Assembly (NCBI GenBank): GCA_900769815.1 | Contig: CAAGID010000006.1 | Coordinates: forward strand, 1 to 60,376 | Direction of reading: 5' to 3' | DNA from: Clostridia bacterium | GTDB lineage: Bacteria; Bacillota; Clostridia; Christensenellales; QALW01 | DNA length: 60,376 nucleotides | Shown here: positions 16,266 through 23,964 of the stretch, in pieces | Layout: every line of letters starts with the position of its first letter | How positions within the stretch are numbered: position 1 is the stretch's first letter | Notes under the pieces: model-generated | What the model saw: only the letters and a program-made list of their open reading frames with translations | What the model was told of the DNA's origin: nothing | Databases searched by the model: none | Position numbers and translations under genes: made by a program

Positions 16266-16544
16266 TTACCTTCCTGAGGACTTCTCGGAACCCGAGTGAC
16301 CTCTGAATGTTCTTGTAGGTGCAAATTCACCTAACTTATGTCCTACCATATCTTCTGTGATATAAACAGGAACATGCTTTCTGCCGTCATGAACGGCTAT
16401 TGTATGGCTTACCATCTGGGGGAAGATCGTGGATGATCTTGACCAAGTCTTGATAACCTTCTTATCCCCGGAAGCATTCATTTCTTCAACCTTTTTAAGA
16501 AGCTTAACGCTTATAAAAGGTCCTTTTTTAACTGACCTGCTCAT
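16266..16544 (-). CDS. rpsS: 30S ribosomal protein S19
   Basis: A 92-residue uS19: MSRSVKKGPFISVKLLKKVEEM, TWSRSSTIFPQMVSHTIAVHDGRKHVPVY and GHKLGEFAPTRTFRGHSG are near-universal. It lies in the head of the small subunit near S13. Preceded by AGGAGG. Confidence 0.98.
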   Translation of the reverse strand: MSRSVKKGPFISVKLLKKVEEMNASGDKKVIKTWSRSSTIFPQMVSHTIAVHDGRKHVPVYITEDMVGHKLGEFAPTRTFRGHSGSEKSSGR

Positions 16545-16565
16545 AATGAGCCTCCTTCCGATTTA

Positions 16566-17396
16566 TTAGCCGTTGCGGCGTTTTACGATATATTTGTTTG
16601 ATTTGTTCTTCTTTGCACGAGTCTTGTAACCAAGTGCGGGCTTACCCCAAGGAGTAACAGGACCGGGACGGCCAACGGGGGATTTGCCTTCACCACCACC
16701 GTGGGGGTGATCGCAGGGGTTCATAACAACACCGCGAACGGTGGGTCTGATACCCATGTGACGCTTTCTACCAGCTTTACCGATAGAAACGTTCTCGTGA
16801 TCAAGGTTACCTACCTGACCGATAGTTGCCTTGCACTCAAGAAGAATGTAACGAACTTCGCCTGAGGGAAGACGTACCTGAGCGTACTTATCTTCTTTTG
16901 ACATAAGCTGTGCTGCGTTACCAGCTGCACGAACAAGCTGACCGCCTTTGCCGGGCATAAGCTCAATGTTATGAATAAGAGTACCAACGGGGATATTCTT
17001 AATCTTAAGAGCGTTACCGGGCTTAATGTCAGCGCCTTCGCCTGAAAGAATGGTGTCGCCTACGTTAAGTCCTAAAGGAGCTAAGATGTAGCGTTTTTCA
17101 CCATCAGCGTAGTTAAGAAGTGCGATGTTTGCGGTACGGTTAGGATCGTATTCAATTGATGCTACGCGTGCCTGAACGTCGTCCTTATTACGCTTAAAAT
17201 CGATAATTCTGTATTTTCTTGTGTTTCCGCCACCGTGATGACGAACTGTCAAACGACCTGCATTGTTTCTACCGCCACTCTTTGAAACCTTGTCAAGTAA
17301 TGAACGTTCAGGAGTGGTCTTTGTAATTTCTTCAAAGGTTGAAACCGACATAAAACGTCTTGCAGGGGAGGTCGGTTTATACTTTCTGATACCCAT
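16566..17396 (-). CDS. rplB: 50S ribosomal protein L2
   Basis: A 276-residue uL2, needed for subunit joining and peptidyl transfer. It begins MGIRKYKPTSPARRFMS, has GRNNAGRLTVRHHGGGNTRKYRIIDF, and the C-terminal GVVMNPCDHPHGGGEGKSPVGRP with the conserved functional His. The ATG at 17396 (GGAG eight bases upstream) gives the usual length; the frame open to 17462 adds an unrelated 22-residue stretch. A 97-base gap with a CAGCAGC/GCTGCTG stem precedes it. Confidence 0.97.
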   Translation of the reverse strand: MGIRKYKPTSPARRFMSVSTFEEITKTTPERSLLDKVSKSGGRNNAGRLTVRHHGGGNTRKYRIIDFKRNKDDVQARVASIEYDPNRTANIALLNYADGEKRYILAPLGLNVGDTILSGEGADIKPGNALKIKNIPVGTLIHNIELMPGKGGQLVRAAGNAAQLMSKEDKYAQVRLPSGEVRYILLECKATIGQVGNLDHENVSIGKAGRKRHMGIRPTVRGVVMNPCDHPHGGGEGKSPVGRPGPVTPWGKPALGYKTRAKKNKSNKYIVKRRNG

Positions 17397-17493
17397 TGAA
17401 ATTTCTCCATTTCTCAGCAGCCTTATTTTATCACTTGCGGGTGCCTTTGCTGCTGTATGCAACCCGAAGTATAATTAAATCAGTTTAAAGCAA

Positions 17494-17784
17494 TTAAGCC
17501 ATGTTCTCAAAGAACTCGATAGCCTTGGAATCCTTTTTAAGGATAACGTAAGCTTTCTTAACTGTTGAGGTTCTGCCCTCATATCTGCCCATGCGTTTAA
17601 GCTTACCCTGTGTGGTAACGGTGTTAACCTTCTCAACCTTCACGCCAAAGATTTCTTCGACTGCGGTTTTGATCTGGGTTTTTGTTGCCTTAGGTGCTAC
17701 TTCGAACACATAGCGTTTGTCAGCCATAATATCATAGCTCTTTTCTGTGAGAACGGGTTTGATAATGATATCTTCGTTAAACAT
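17494..17784 (-). CDS. rplW: 50S ribosomal protein L23
   Basis: A 96-residue uL23, docking site for trigger factor and SRP at the tunnel exit. IIIKPVLTEKSYD, YVFEVAPKATKTQIKTAVEEIFGVKVEKVNT and GRYEGRTSTVKKAYVIL are diagnostic. Its ATG overlaps the rplD stop codon as TAATG. Confidence 0.97.
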   Translation of the reverse strand: MFNEDIIIKPVLTEKSYDIMADKRYVFEVAPKATKTQIKTAVEEIFGVKVEKVNTVTTQGKLKRMGRYEGRTSTVKKAYVILKKDSKAIEFFENMA

Positions 17785-18404
17785 TATGCATATACCTCCT
17801 CAAGCTTTTTAAGAGCAGCCTTTGTAAGAATGAGCTTGTCGTGGTTGAGAATATCAACTACGTTAAGAGTGTTAACAAGACCGGTCTTAACTCCGGGAAT
17901 GTTAGCTGCAGCTCTTTCAACGTTTGCTGTAGGCTCTTCGTTTACGATGTAAGCCTTGCCTTCAACCTTAAGGTTTGCAAGAACTTTAACCATTGCCTTT
18001 GTTTTTGCTTCAATTTCAAGGGCATCAAGAATGATGATATCCTTGTCTGTAGCCTTGCTTGTAAGTGCGCCTTTAAGAGCAAGTCTCTTAACCTTCTTGG
18101 GAACGGTAATTGAGAAGTCTCTTGACTTAGGTGCAAATACAACGCCGCCCTTGTAATACTGGGGTGAACGGCTTGAACCCTGACGGGAACGGCCTGTACC
18201 CTTCTGACGGAAAGGCTTTTTGCCGCCGCCGGCAACCTCTGTACGGGTGAGGGTGCCCTTTGTGCCCTGACGCTTGTTAGCAAGCTGAGCACGAACTACT
18301 GTATGAAGAACGCTGGTGTTAACTTCAACTTCAAAGATTTCTTTCTTTAAAGTTACAGTTGAAACCTTTTCGCCTTCAATGTTATATACATTTACTCTTG
18401 GCAT
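17784..18404 (-). CDS. rplD: 50S ribosomal protein L4
   Basis: A 206-residue uL4. The tunnel loop region shows RQGTKGTLTRTEVAGGGKKPFRQKGTGRSRQGSSRSPQ, followed by GGVVFAPKSRDFSITVPKKVKRLALKGALTSK. In E. coli L4 represses the S10 operon; whether the leader at 19402-19490 responds to L4 or another r-protein here is unknown. AGGAGG precedes the ATG. Confidence 0.97.
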   Translation of the reverse strand: MPRVNVYNIEGEKVSTVTLKKEIFEVEVNTSVLHTVVRAQLANKRQGTKGTLTRTEVAGGGKKPFRQKGTGRSRQGSSRSPQYYKGGVVFAPKSRDFSITVPKKVKRLALKGALTSKATDKDIIILDALEIEAKTKAMVKVLANLKVEGKAYIVNEEPTANVERAAANIPGVKTGLVNTLNVVDILNHDKLILTKAALKKLEEVYA

Positions 18405-18418
18405 TGCTGCTTACCTCC

Positions 18419-19054
18419 TTATTTACTCTTGACAGACTGCTTAATGGTAAGCAGTGCGCCTGCTGCACCGGGAACTGCGCCTTTGATAAGAAGTACGCCT
18501 CTTTCGGTATCAACACGTACGATTTCAAGATTCTGAATTGTAACCTGTTCGTTACCCCACTGACCGGGCATGTGCTTGTTCTTGAAAACGTGGCTGGGTG
18601 ATGAGCTTGCGCCCATTGAACCAACTACTCTGTGTGCACCTGAACCGTGGGACATAGGACCTGTGTGCTGATTCCATCTCTGGATAACACCACTGAAGCC
18701 GTGACCCTTTGTCTTAGCAGTAACGTCAACCTTGTCGCCTTCAGCGAAAATGTCACAGTTGATAACGTCGCCTGCCTTATAATCAGCAGTGTTATCAAAC
18801 TTGAACTCACGCATAAAACGTGCTACGGGAACGTTTGCCTTTACGAACTGACCCTTGTTGGGCTTATTTACGTTCTTTTCCTTAATGTCGCCAAAGCCCA
18901 CTTTAACAGCTTCATAGCCGTCTTTTTCTTGTGTTTTAACCTGTACTACGTTACAGGGGCCGGCCTGAACGACTGTTACAGGAACTACAGTGCCATCTTG
19001 TGCGAAAATCTGTGTCATACCGATTTTCTTACCCAAAATACCTTTTGTCATCAT
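18419..19054 (-). CDS. rplC: 50S ribosomal protein L3
   Basis: A 211-residue uL3, one of the earliest assembly proteins. KGILGKKIGMTQIFAQDGTVVPVTVVQAGPC at the start and GHGFSGVIQRWNQHTGPMSHGSGAHRVVGSMGAS in the long extension are family landmarks. Two ATGs stand side by side; the first (19054) is seven bases after AGGAGG, the second ten. Confidence 0.97.
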   Translation of the reverse strand: MMTKGILGKKIGMTQIFAQDGTVVPVTVVQAGPCNVVQVKTQEKDGYEAVKVGFGDIKEKNVNKPNKGQFVKANVPVARFMREFKFDNTADYKAGDVINCDIFAEGDKVDVTAKTKGHGFSGVIQRWNQHTGPMSHGSGAHRVVGSMGASSSPSHVFKNKHMPGQWGNEQVTIQNLEIVRVDTERGVLLIKGAVPGAAGALLTIKQSVKSK

Positions 19055-19066
19055 CGTTCATCCTCC

Positions 19067-19375
19067 TTACAGTTTAATGTTGATGTCAACACCGGCAGCG
19101 AGATCGAGCTTCATAAGCGCGTCTACTGTTTTGGGTCCGGCGTTGTAAATGTCTATAAGACGTTTGTGAGTGCGAAGTTCAAACTGTTCACGGCTATCCT
19201 TATATTTATGAGGAGCACGGAGAATAGTGATAACTTCTTTCTCGGTGGGAAGGGGAATGGGACCACTTACTGTGGCTCCGGTCTTGACCGCCGTGTCAAC
19301 GATCTTTTCGGCTGACTGATCGATAAGATTGTGATCGTAAGCCTTTAACTTGATTCTGATTTTCTGCGATGCCAT
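19067..19375 (-). CDS. rpsJ: 30S ribosomal protein S10
   Basis: A 102-residue uS10, also the NusE transcription factor partner. KIRIKLKAYDHNLIDQSAEKIVDTA, GPIPLPTEKEVITILRAPHKYKDSREQFELRTHKRLIDI are universal. First gene of the cluster; the strong ribosome site is followed upstream by a long hairpin and a promoter about 210 bases away. Confidence 0.98.
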   Translation of the reverse strand: MASQKIRIKLKAYDHNLIDQSAEKIVDTAVKTGATVSGPIPLPTEKEVITILRAPHKYKDSREQFELRTHKRLIDIYNAGPKTVDALMKLDLAAGVDINIKL

Positions 19376-19401
19376 TTATATACCTCCTTATTTTCAGCTC
19401 A

Positions 19402-19490
19402 AATACACATTACCGTGTGTGCCGCTTTTATATTTTTTAAAGCAGCGATGTGTATTAGGCCATTCGTCCGATTGTCGGACAATTGTCCAC
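19402..19490 (-). promoter_or_regulatory. Structured leader of the S10 operon
   Basis: Between the promoter and rpsJ lie about 200 untranslated bases. The proximal hairpin is long: AATACACAT (19402-19410) with ATGTGTATT (19448-19456), enclosing GCCGCTTT (19421-19428) against AAAGCAGC (19439-19446, one mismatch). A second hairpin, GTCCGA-TTG-TCGGAC, is at 19466-19480 and can re-pair as GGACAATTGTCC (19477-19488). This suits autogenous control by a ribosomal protein. The pairing is seen; the ligand is unknown. Confidence 0.6.
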
Positions 19491-19585
19491 GGAAATTACC
19501 TGCATTATAGGAGCAGCAACCTTCCGCTTCATACCATTTACGCAAAAACATGCGTAGTTATCCCATCGCACAGGACAACGCACAT

Positions 19586-19614
19586 AGTATAGTACAAATT
19601 GCCATTTTAAGCAA
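19586..19614 (-). promoter_or_regulatory. Promoter of the S10-spc-alpha cluster
   Basis: On the minus strand TTGCTT (19609-19614) and TATACT (19586-19591) stand 17 bases apart, the best sigma-A candidate upstream of rpsJ. The rest of the gap up to 19749 is AT-rich with no further clear signal. Confidence 0.7.
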
Positions 19615-19749
19615 CTGTTTTGAGCCTTTATTTTGTGAACTTTTTGTAAACAATAACTTTTTTTGAAAAATTTTTCATACACTTAAATAACTGACACAAT
19701 ATATAGTATTTTCAAGGGTTTTACGTCCCAACACAGAAAGAGGATTTCT

Positions 19750-20643
19750 ATGGCAACTTTAACTTTACGCACAAATTTAACTGCCGCAATAAGTATTAAC
19801 GGCAATTTTTTAGGTTTTTTAGAAGAAAACAAATCTTTAACCTTACCTCTGCCATCCTCTGACACATATTTTACGGCCGTTACTAATAAACCTGATTGCA
19901 ATCAACTTAACTATTTTATTACTTTTGAAACAGGAATACGTCTTTTACCCTGTTCAGGCAGATTATGCAGATGGAGTGACGATATATATGAATTGTTTTT
20001 CGTTTTTGAAGAGACTTCTCCCGCACCACCTCCCGTAATATTAAAGGAAGGACATTGGGGTAATGAGCTTATTGGCTTGTGCGGAGGATATTTTCTTATA
20101 GAAAACAAAACGGGATACAAATATTTTCCGGAAATAGTTGATGACTATGATATATTTGACCAATACGCCATATTAAAGCAAAAAGATACAATTATTATAA
20201 TTGATAGGAACTTTGATGAAGTTTTGAGACGAGATAGCTGTGCTTATATAAAAGATTCGGGCAAAGTAATTTTACGTTTTACACCCGGTGAAATGGATTT
20301 CTTCTCCGTTGAGCAGATTTTTAACGGAACAATTATTTCCTCAAAGATTATTGAGGCTGACTGCAATTCGATTTTTGACCGTCTCCGATGTTTTTGTCAG
20401 GCGGTACGCCTTAACCTTGATTTTGATAAGTTTCTTACGCCTTCCTTAAAAAGCCAGATGGCACGAAATGATATTATAGATTTTTTAGGTGTTTTTGATG
20501 CTATTGATTCCTGTCGGTATTTGCCCAAAGACGTAGAAAATTCATTGGCGCTAAGATACATGGTGGATAGATCAAACTTCCACTATATCTGCTACCGTTT
20601 TAGACTTGATTCAGGTCTTATCGACGACATCAGCGAGATATAA
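19750..20643 (+). CDS. Unknown protein, 297 residues
   Basis: I do not recognise this protein. It has no signal peptide and no clear membrane segment. The first 50 residues (INGNFLGFLEENKSLTLPLP and following) look like a small beta domain reminiscent of PEGA repeats; the middle is beta-rich with repeated hydrophobic strands (DQYAILKQKDTIIIIDRNFDEVLRRD); the last 90 are helical. AGAGG lies six bases before the ATG. It is divergent from the S10 operon and stands alone before serC. Confidence 0.7.
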   Translation: MATLTLRTNLTAAISINGNFLGFLEENKSLTLPLPSSDTYFTAVTNKPDCNQLNYFITFETGIRLLPCSGRLCRWSDDIYELFFVFEETSPAPPPVILKEGHWGNELIGLCGGYFLIENKTGYKYFPEIVDDYDIFDQYAILKQKDTIIIIDRNFDEVLRRDSCAYIKDSGKVILRFTPGEMDFFSVEQIFNGTIISSKIIEADCNSIFDRLRCFCQAVRLNLDFDKFLTPSLKSQMARNDIIDFLGVFDAIDSCRYLPKDVENSLALRYMVDRSNFHYICYRFRLDSGLIDDISEI

Positions 20644-20757
20644 TATAATGAATACATATTATATATAGCAACCTTTATAAAAACGGTAAATGACCGAGGG
20701 TTTATATCGCTTATGAACCGCAGTTTCAAGATTTTTTCACACTCTATTAAAAACCGC

Positions 20758-20786
20758 TTGCCGAAATATTTATATGGTAGTATAAT
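20758..20786 (+). promoter_or_regulatory. Promoter of serC-serA
   Basis: TTGCCG at 20758-20763 and TATAAT at 20781-20786 are 17 bases apart. The 5' leader would be about 65 bases; no T-box or other riboswitch core is visible in it. Confidence 0.75.
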
Positions 20787-20857
20787 ATTTTCAACGCTTT
20801 AATGCGATAAAATTTTTAAATCAAAATGGCGAAAACGCTAAAAAACAGGAGGCAAAA

Positions 20858-21934
20858 ATGAGAGTTTACAACTTCAGTGCCGGTCCGTCTATGCTGCCGG
20901 AATCGGTATTAAAAAAAGCAGCAGCAGATATGCTTGATTATGAAGGTTCAGGAATGAGCGTTCTTGAAATGAGCCACCGTGCAAAGTGTTACGATGCCAT
21001 TATCAAAGAAGCCGAGGCATTACTTCGCGAGCTTATGAATATTCCTGATAACTATAAGGTTCTTTTCGTTCAGGGCGGTGCAAGCACACAGTTTGCTTGT
21101 GTTCCTCTTAACCTTCACAAAAACGGCAAGGCTGATTATATTGTTTCCGGTAACTTCTCAAACCTTTCTTCAAAGGAAGGCAAAAGACTTACCAATGCCC
21201 GTGTAATCGCATCAAGTGAAGAAGCAACCTACACATATATTCCCAAAGTAACAAAGGATATGGTTGACCCTGAGGCTGACTATCTTCACATCTGCTTCAA
21301 CAACACTATTTTCGGAACAAAATATAACTACATTCCTGAAACAGGCGACGTTCCGTTAGTTGCAGATATGTCATCAATGATTCTTTCTGAGCCCGTTGAC
21401 GTTACAAAGTTCGGCGTTATCTATGCAGGTGCACAGAAGAACATCGGTCCTGCAGGTGTTACAGTTGTTATCGTTCGTGATGACCTTTTAGAAAACTTCA
21501 CTGAAAACTGCCCCACAATGCTTAAGTGGAAGACTCAGGCTGACGGCGAAAGCCTTTACAATACGCCTCCCTGCTACAGCATTTACATTTCGATGCTCGT
21601 ATTCCGCTGGATTAAGGAAATGGGCGGTGTTGAAGCTATCCACGCTCAAAACGTAAAGAAAGCAAATATGCTTTATGATTATATTGATTCTTCTGACTTC
21701 TACAAGAACAACGTAAACAAGGAAGACCGTTCCTTAATGAACGTTCCCTTCGTTACACCTAATGCTGACCTTGACGCTAAATTTGTTAAGGAAGCTGCTG
21801 CTGCAGGTCTTGTATCACTTAAAGGTCACCGTCTTGTTGGAGGTATGCGTGCTTCCATCTACAACGCAATGCCTATCGAAGGTATTGAAGCACTTATTGC
21901 CTTTATGAAGAAGTTTGAAGCAGAAAATAAGTGA
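20858..21934 (+). CDS. serC: Phosphoserine aminotransferase
   Basis: A 358-residue class V PLP enzyme turning 3-phosphohydroxypyruvate into phosphoserine. It starts VYNFSAGPSMLPESVL (typical), has FVQGGASTQFACVP for phosphate binding and the PLP lysine in YAGAQKNIGPAGVTVVIV. Cytosolic; normal length (about 360). AGGAGG lies five bases before the ATG. The stop codon is ten bases before serA, so both steps of serine synthesis are in one transcript. Confidence 0.96.
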   Translation: MRVYNFSAGPSMLPESVLKKAAADMLDYEGSGMSVLEMSHRAKCYDAIIKEAEALLRELMNIPDNYKVLFVQGGASTQFACVPLNLHKNGKADYIVSGNFSNLSSKEGKRLTNARVIASSEEATYTYIPKVTKDMVDPEADYLHICFNNTIFGTKYNYIPETGDVPLVADMSSMILSEPVDVTKFGVIYAGAQKNIGPAGVTVVIVRDDLLENFTENCPTMLKWKTQADGESLYNTPPCYSIYISMLVFRWIKEMGGVEAIHAQNVKKANMLYDYIDSSDFYKNNVNKEDRSLMNVPFVTPNADLDAKFVKEAAAAGLVSLKGHRLVGGMRASIYNAMPIEGIEALIAFMKKFEAENK

Positions 21935-21944
21935 GGAAAATAAA

Positions 21945-23108
21945 ATGACTGAGATTTTAAAGCTCAACTCCATTGCAGGAGTTGTTAAGGAGAATCTTCC
22001 CGAAGACAAATATACAATTTCCGACGATGTTAAAAACCCTGCAGGTATTTTAGTAAGAAGCGCCGATATGCTTTCATATGATTTTCCCGAAAGCCTTTTG
22101 GCAGTTGCACGCGCAGGTGCAGGCGTTAACAATATCCCTTGCGACGCTTGTGCTGAAAAAGGTATCGTTGTTTTCAACACACCCGGTGCAAACGCAAACG
22201 CAGTTAAAGAAATGGTTCTTGGTGCTATGATAGCCGCAAGCCGTAATATTGTAGAAGCCGCTGATTGGGCAAAAACCCTTAAGGGTAACGGCGATGCAGT
22301 TGGTAAAATGGCTGAAAAAGGCAAGGGTCAGTTCGTTGGTCCTGAAATTCAAGGTAAAACCCTTGGCGTTGTTGGCTTAGGTGCTATCGGCGGTCTTGTT
22401 TCAAACGCAGCAGTGGCTTTAGGTATGAACGTTATCGGCTACGACCCCTTCGTTTCAGTTGAAGCCGCGTGGAGACTTTCCCGCGCAGTTAAAAAAGCTG
22501 ACGATTTGGAAGAAATTTATGCAAAGTGCGATATCATCTCACTTCACGTACCTCAGATTGACTCCACAAAGGGTATGATAAACAAGGACACCATTGCAAA
22601 AATGATGGACGGCGTTATTATTCTTAACTTTGCCCGTGGCGGTCTTATTAAGGATGCTGACGTTATTGAAGCCTGCGAAAGCGGTAAGATTTATAAGTAC
22701 GCTACCGACTTTGCAAGCGATGCACTTATCGGCGCAAAGGGCGTTGTTGTGTTCCCCCATCTTGGTGCTTCAACTCCTGAATCAGAAGATAACTGTGCAG
22801 TTATGGCTTCAAAGGAATTAAAAGAATACTTAGAAAACGGTAACATTATCAACAGCGTTAACTATCCTTCAGTTTCACTTAACAGAACAGGCAACGCACG
22901 TATTACCGTTCTTCACAAAAACACCAGTAATATGGTAGGAAGCATCACAGCCGCCATTGCTTCAAGCGGAGAAAATATCAGCGGTATGATCAACGCTTCA
23001 AAAGGCGATTATGCTTACACCATCATTGATATTGACAATGAGTTCAAACCCGAGGTCGTTGATTTTATTAAGGCTATCGGAAACGTTATCCGCGTTCGCG
23101 TAATATAA
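21945..23108 (+). CDS. serA: D-3-phosphoglycerate dehydrogenase, ACT-domain type
   Basis: A 387-residue NAD-dependent dehydrogenase for the first step of serine synthesis. The Rossmann motif is GLGAIG (about 144-149); the catalytic Arg is in FARGGLI (about 231) and the His in PHLGAST (about 272). The loop between them reads YATDFASDAL, so the usual Glu of the Arg-Glu-His set is not at its place. The last 75 residues resemble an ACT domain (RITVLHKNTSNMVGSITAAI), a serine-sensing module. ATG at 21945 is preceded by GAGGA. Pairing with serC makes the function likely. Confidence 0.92.
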   Translation: MTEILKLNSIAGVVKENLPEDKYTISDDVKNPAGILVRSADMLSYDFPESLLAVARAGAGVNNIPCDACAEKGIVVFNTPGANANAVKEMVLGAMIAASRNIVEAADWAKTLKGNGDAVGKMAEKGKGQFVGPEIQGKTLGVVGLGAIGGLVSNAAVALGMNVIGYDPFVSVEAAWRLSRAVKKADDLEEIYAKCDIISLHVPQIDSTKGMINKDTIAKMMDGVIILNFARGGLIKDADVIEACESGKIYKYATDFASDALIGAKGVVVFPHLGASTPESEDNCAVMASKELKEYLENGNIINSVNYPSVSLNRTGNARITVLHKNTSNMVGSITAAIASSGENISGMINASKGDYAYTIIDIDNEFKPEVVDFIKAIGNVIRVRVI

Positions 23109-23126
23109 AACAATACCACTTGTCAA

Positions 23127-23155
23127 GGCGTAATGTCCGTAACGGTCATTACGCC
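23127..23155 (+). terminator. Hairpin after serA, weak terminator
   Basis: GGCGTAATG (23127-23135) pairs with CATTACGCC (23147-23155), with CCGT/ACGG continuing inside. It lies 19 bases after the serA stop. The tail is not T-rich, so it may be a processing or stability element rather than a strong terminator. Confidence 0.5.
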
Positions 23156-23332
23156 AATTCTATTCGCCTATGGTAAGTTATATCGCTTCACGTGTTTGTA
23201 GCCAATAGAATATCACTAATAAAATTGTATTTACCGCTTTTATGCAATAATATATAAAAAAGAATTTTGTCTCAATATGAAAAGTAATATAATAAATTTA
23301 ATCCACGTTATTGTTGTGAAAGGATACTTGTT

Positions 23333-23638
23333 ATGGCAGAAATTTTAGAAGTAATTATGATTGTAAGCTTTGGTGCTTCTTGGCCCCTTAACGTTATAAA
23401 ATCATATAAGGCGAAAACAACTAAAGGAAAAAGTCTTGCATTTTTATGTCTTATATTTTTTGGATATATAGCAGGCATTTTATCAAAGTTTTTAAATGAT
23501 TCCTATATGGCTTCCTTTTCTACAAAATGGTACGTACTTTTCTTCTATGTGCTTAATTTAATAATGGTAGGTTTGGATTTGTGCATCTATGCAAGAAATT
23601 ATAAGCTTGACAAGGAAAGAGATGCAAAAGATAAGTGA
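23333..23638 (+). CDS. Small PQ-loop/SemiSWEET-like membrane protein
   Basis: A 101-residue protein with three predicted membrane helices, matching the size and plan of SemiSWEET proteins, which work as dimers to move sugars. The first helix carries GASWPLNVIKSYKAKTTKGKSL, resembling the PQ-loop pattern (Pro in helix 1 followed by a KT-S loop), although the Gln after the Pro is missing. The substrate is unknown. The stop codon lies inside a palindromic repeat (see 23634-23719). Confidence 0.7.
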   Translation: MAEILEVIMIVSFGASWPLNVIKSYKAKTTKGKSLAFLCLIFFGYIAGILSKFLNDSYMASFSTKWYVLFFYVLNLIMVGLDLCIYARNYKLDKERDAKDK

Positions 23639-23719
23639 TGCAGCTATGCTGTGGTAAGTGATGCGATGCGTTCTTCTCACGCGCCGACGGCGTGCATCAC
23701 AGACGAAGCCTGCATCACT
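23634..23719. repeat. Nested palindromic repeat
   Basis: Outer arms AGTGATGCAG (23634-23643) and CTGCATCACT (23710-23719) pair perfectly; inner arms GTGATGC (23658-23664) and GCATCAC (23694-23700) pair again, and the centre is GC-rich (CACGCGCCGACGGCGTG). This looks like a small interspersed palindromic element. Its left arm contains the TGA stop codon of the gene at 23333. Confidence 0.65.
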
Positions 23720-23721
23720 CA

Positions 23722-23760
23722 AAAAAGCCTAATTCGTCCGATAGACAAATTAGGCTTTTT
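23722..23760. terminator. Bidirectional terminator
   Basis: AAAAAGCCTAATT (23722-23734) pairs with AATTAGGCTTTTT (23748-23760), giving a T-run on either strand. On the minus strand it ends the tRNA-Leu transcript; on the plus strand it would stop read-through from 23638. Confidence 0.8.
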
Positions 23761-23763
23761 TGT

Positions 23764-23850
23764 TGGTGCCGGTGGTGGGACTCGAACCCACACGCCATCG
23801 CTGACAACGGATTTTGAGTCCGTCTCGTCTGCCAGTTCCAACACACCGGC
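23764..23850 (-). tRNA. tRNA-Leu(CAA)
   Basis: The acceptor arm GCCGGTG/CACCGGC closes the molecule and CCA is encoded (23764-23766). The anticodon stem ACGGA/TCCGT holds loop CTCAAAA, anticodon CAA, reading UUG. A long variable arm follows, as in class II leucine tRNAs, and the T arm is GTGGG-TTCGAGT-CCCAC. Confidence 0.95.
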
Positions 23851-23930
23851 TTTTTTATTTTACAAAAGTAATTATATCATAAAATAAAGAATTCGGCAAA
23901 TACATTTTTTATTTAATAGCTATTATCAAT

Positions 23931-23959
23931 AAAAAACCTCGCTTACAATGAAGCGAGGT
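23931..23959 (-). terminator. Terminator of the aldolase/sialidase-fold operon
   Basis: ACCTCGCTT (23936-23944) pairs with AAGCGAGGT (23951-23959), and six T residues follow on the minus strand. It lies six bases after the stop codon at 23965. Confidence 0.85.
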
Positions 23960-23964
23960 GTAAA

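Noticed and set aside
17397..17462. N-terminal extension of rplB
   Set aside because: Not like any L2; the normal start has a ribosome site and gives 276 residues.
17842..18113. Plus-strand frames within the ribosomal protein cluster
   Set aside because: They are antisense to strongly conserved genes, lack ribosome sites and match no family.
20644..20857. T-box or other riboswitch before serC
   Set aside because: The leader from the promoter is only about 65 bases and no T-box core or specifier stem is present.
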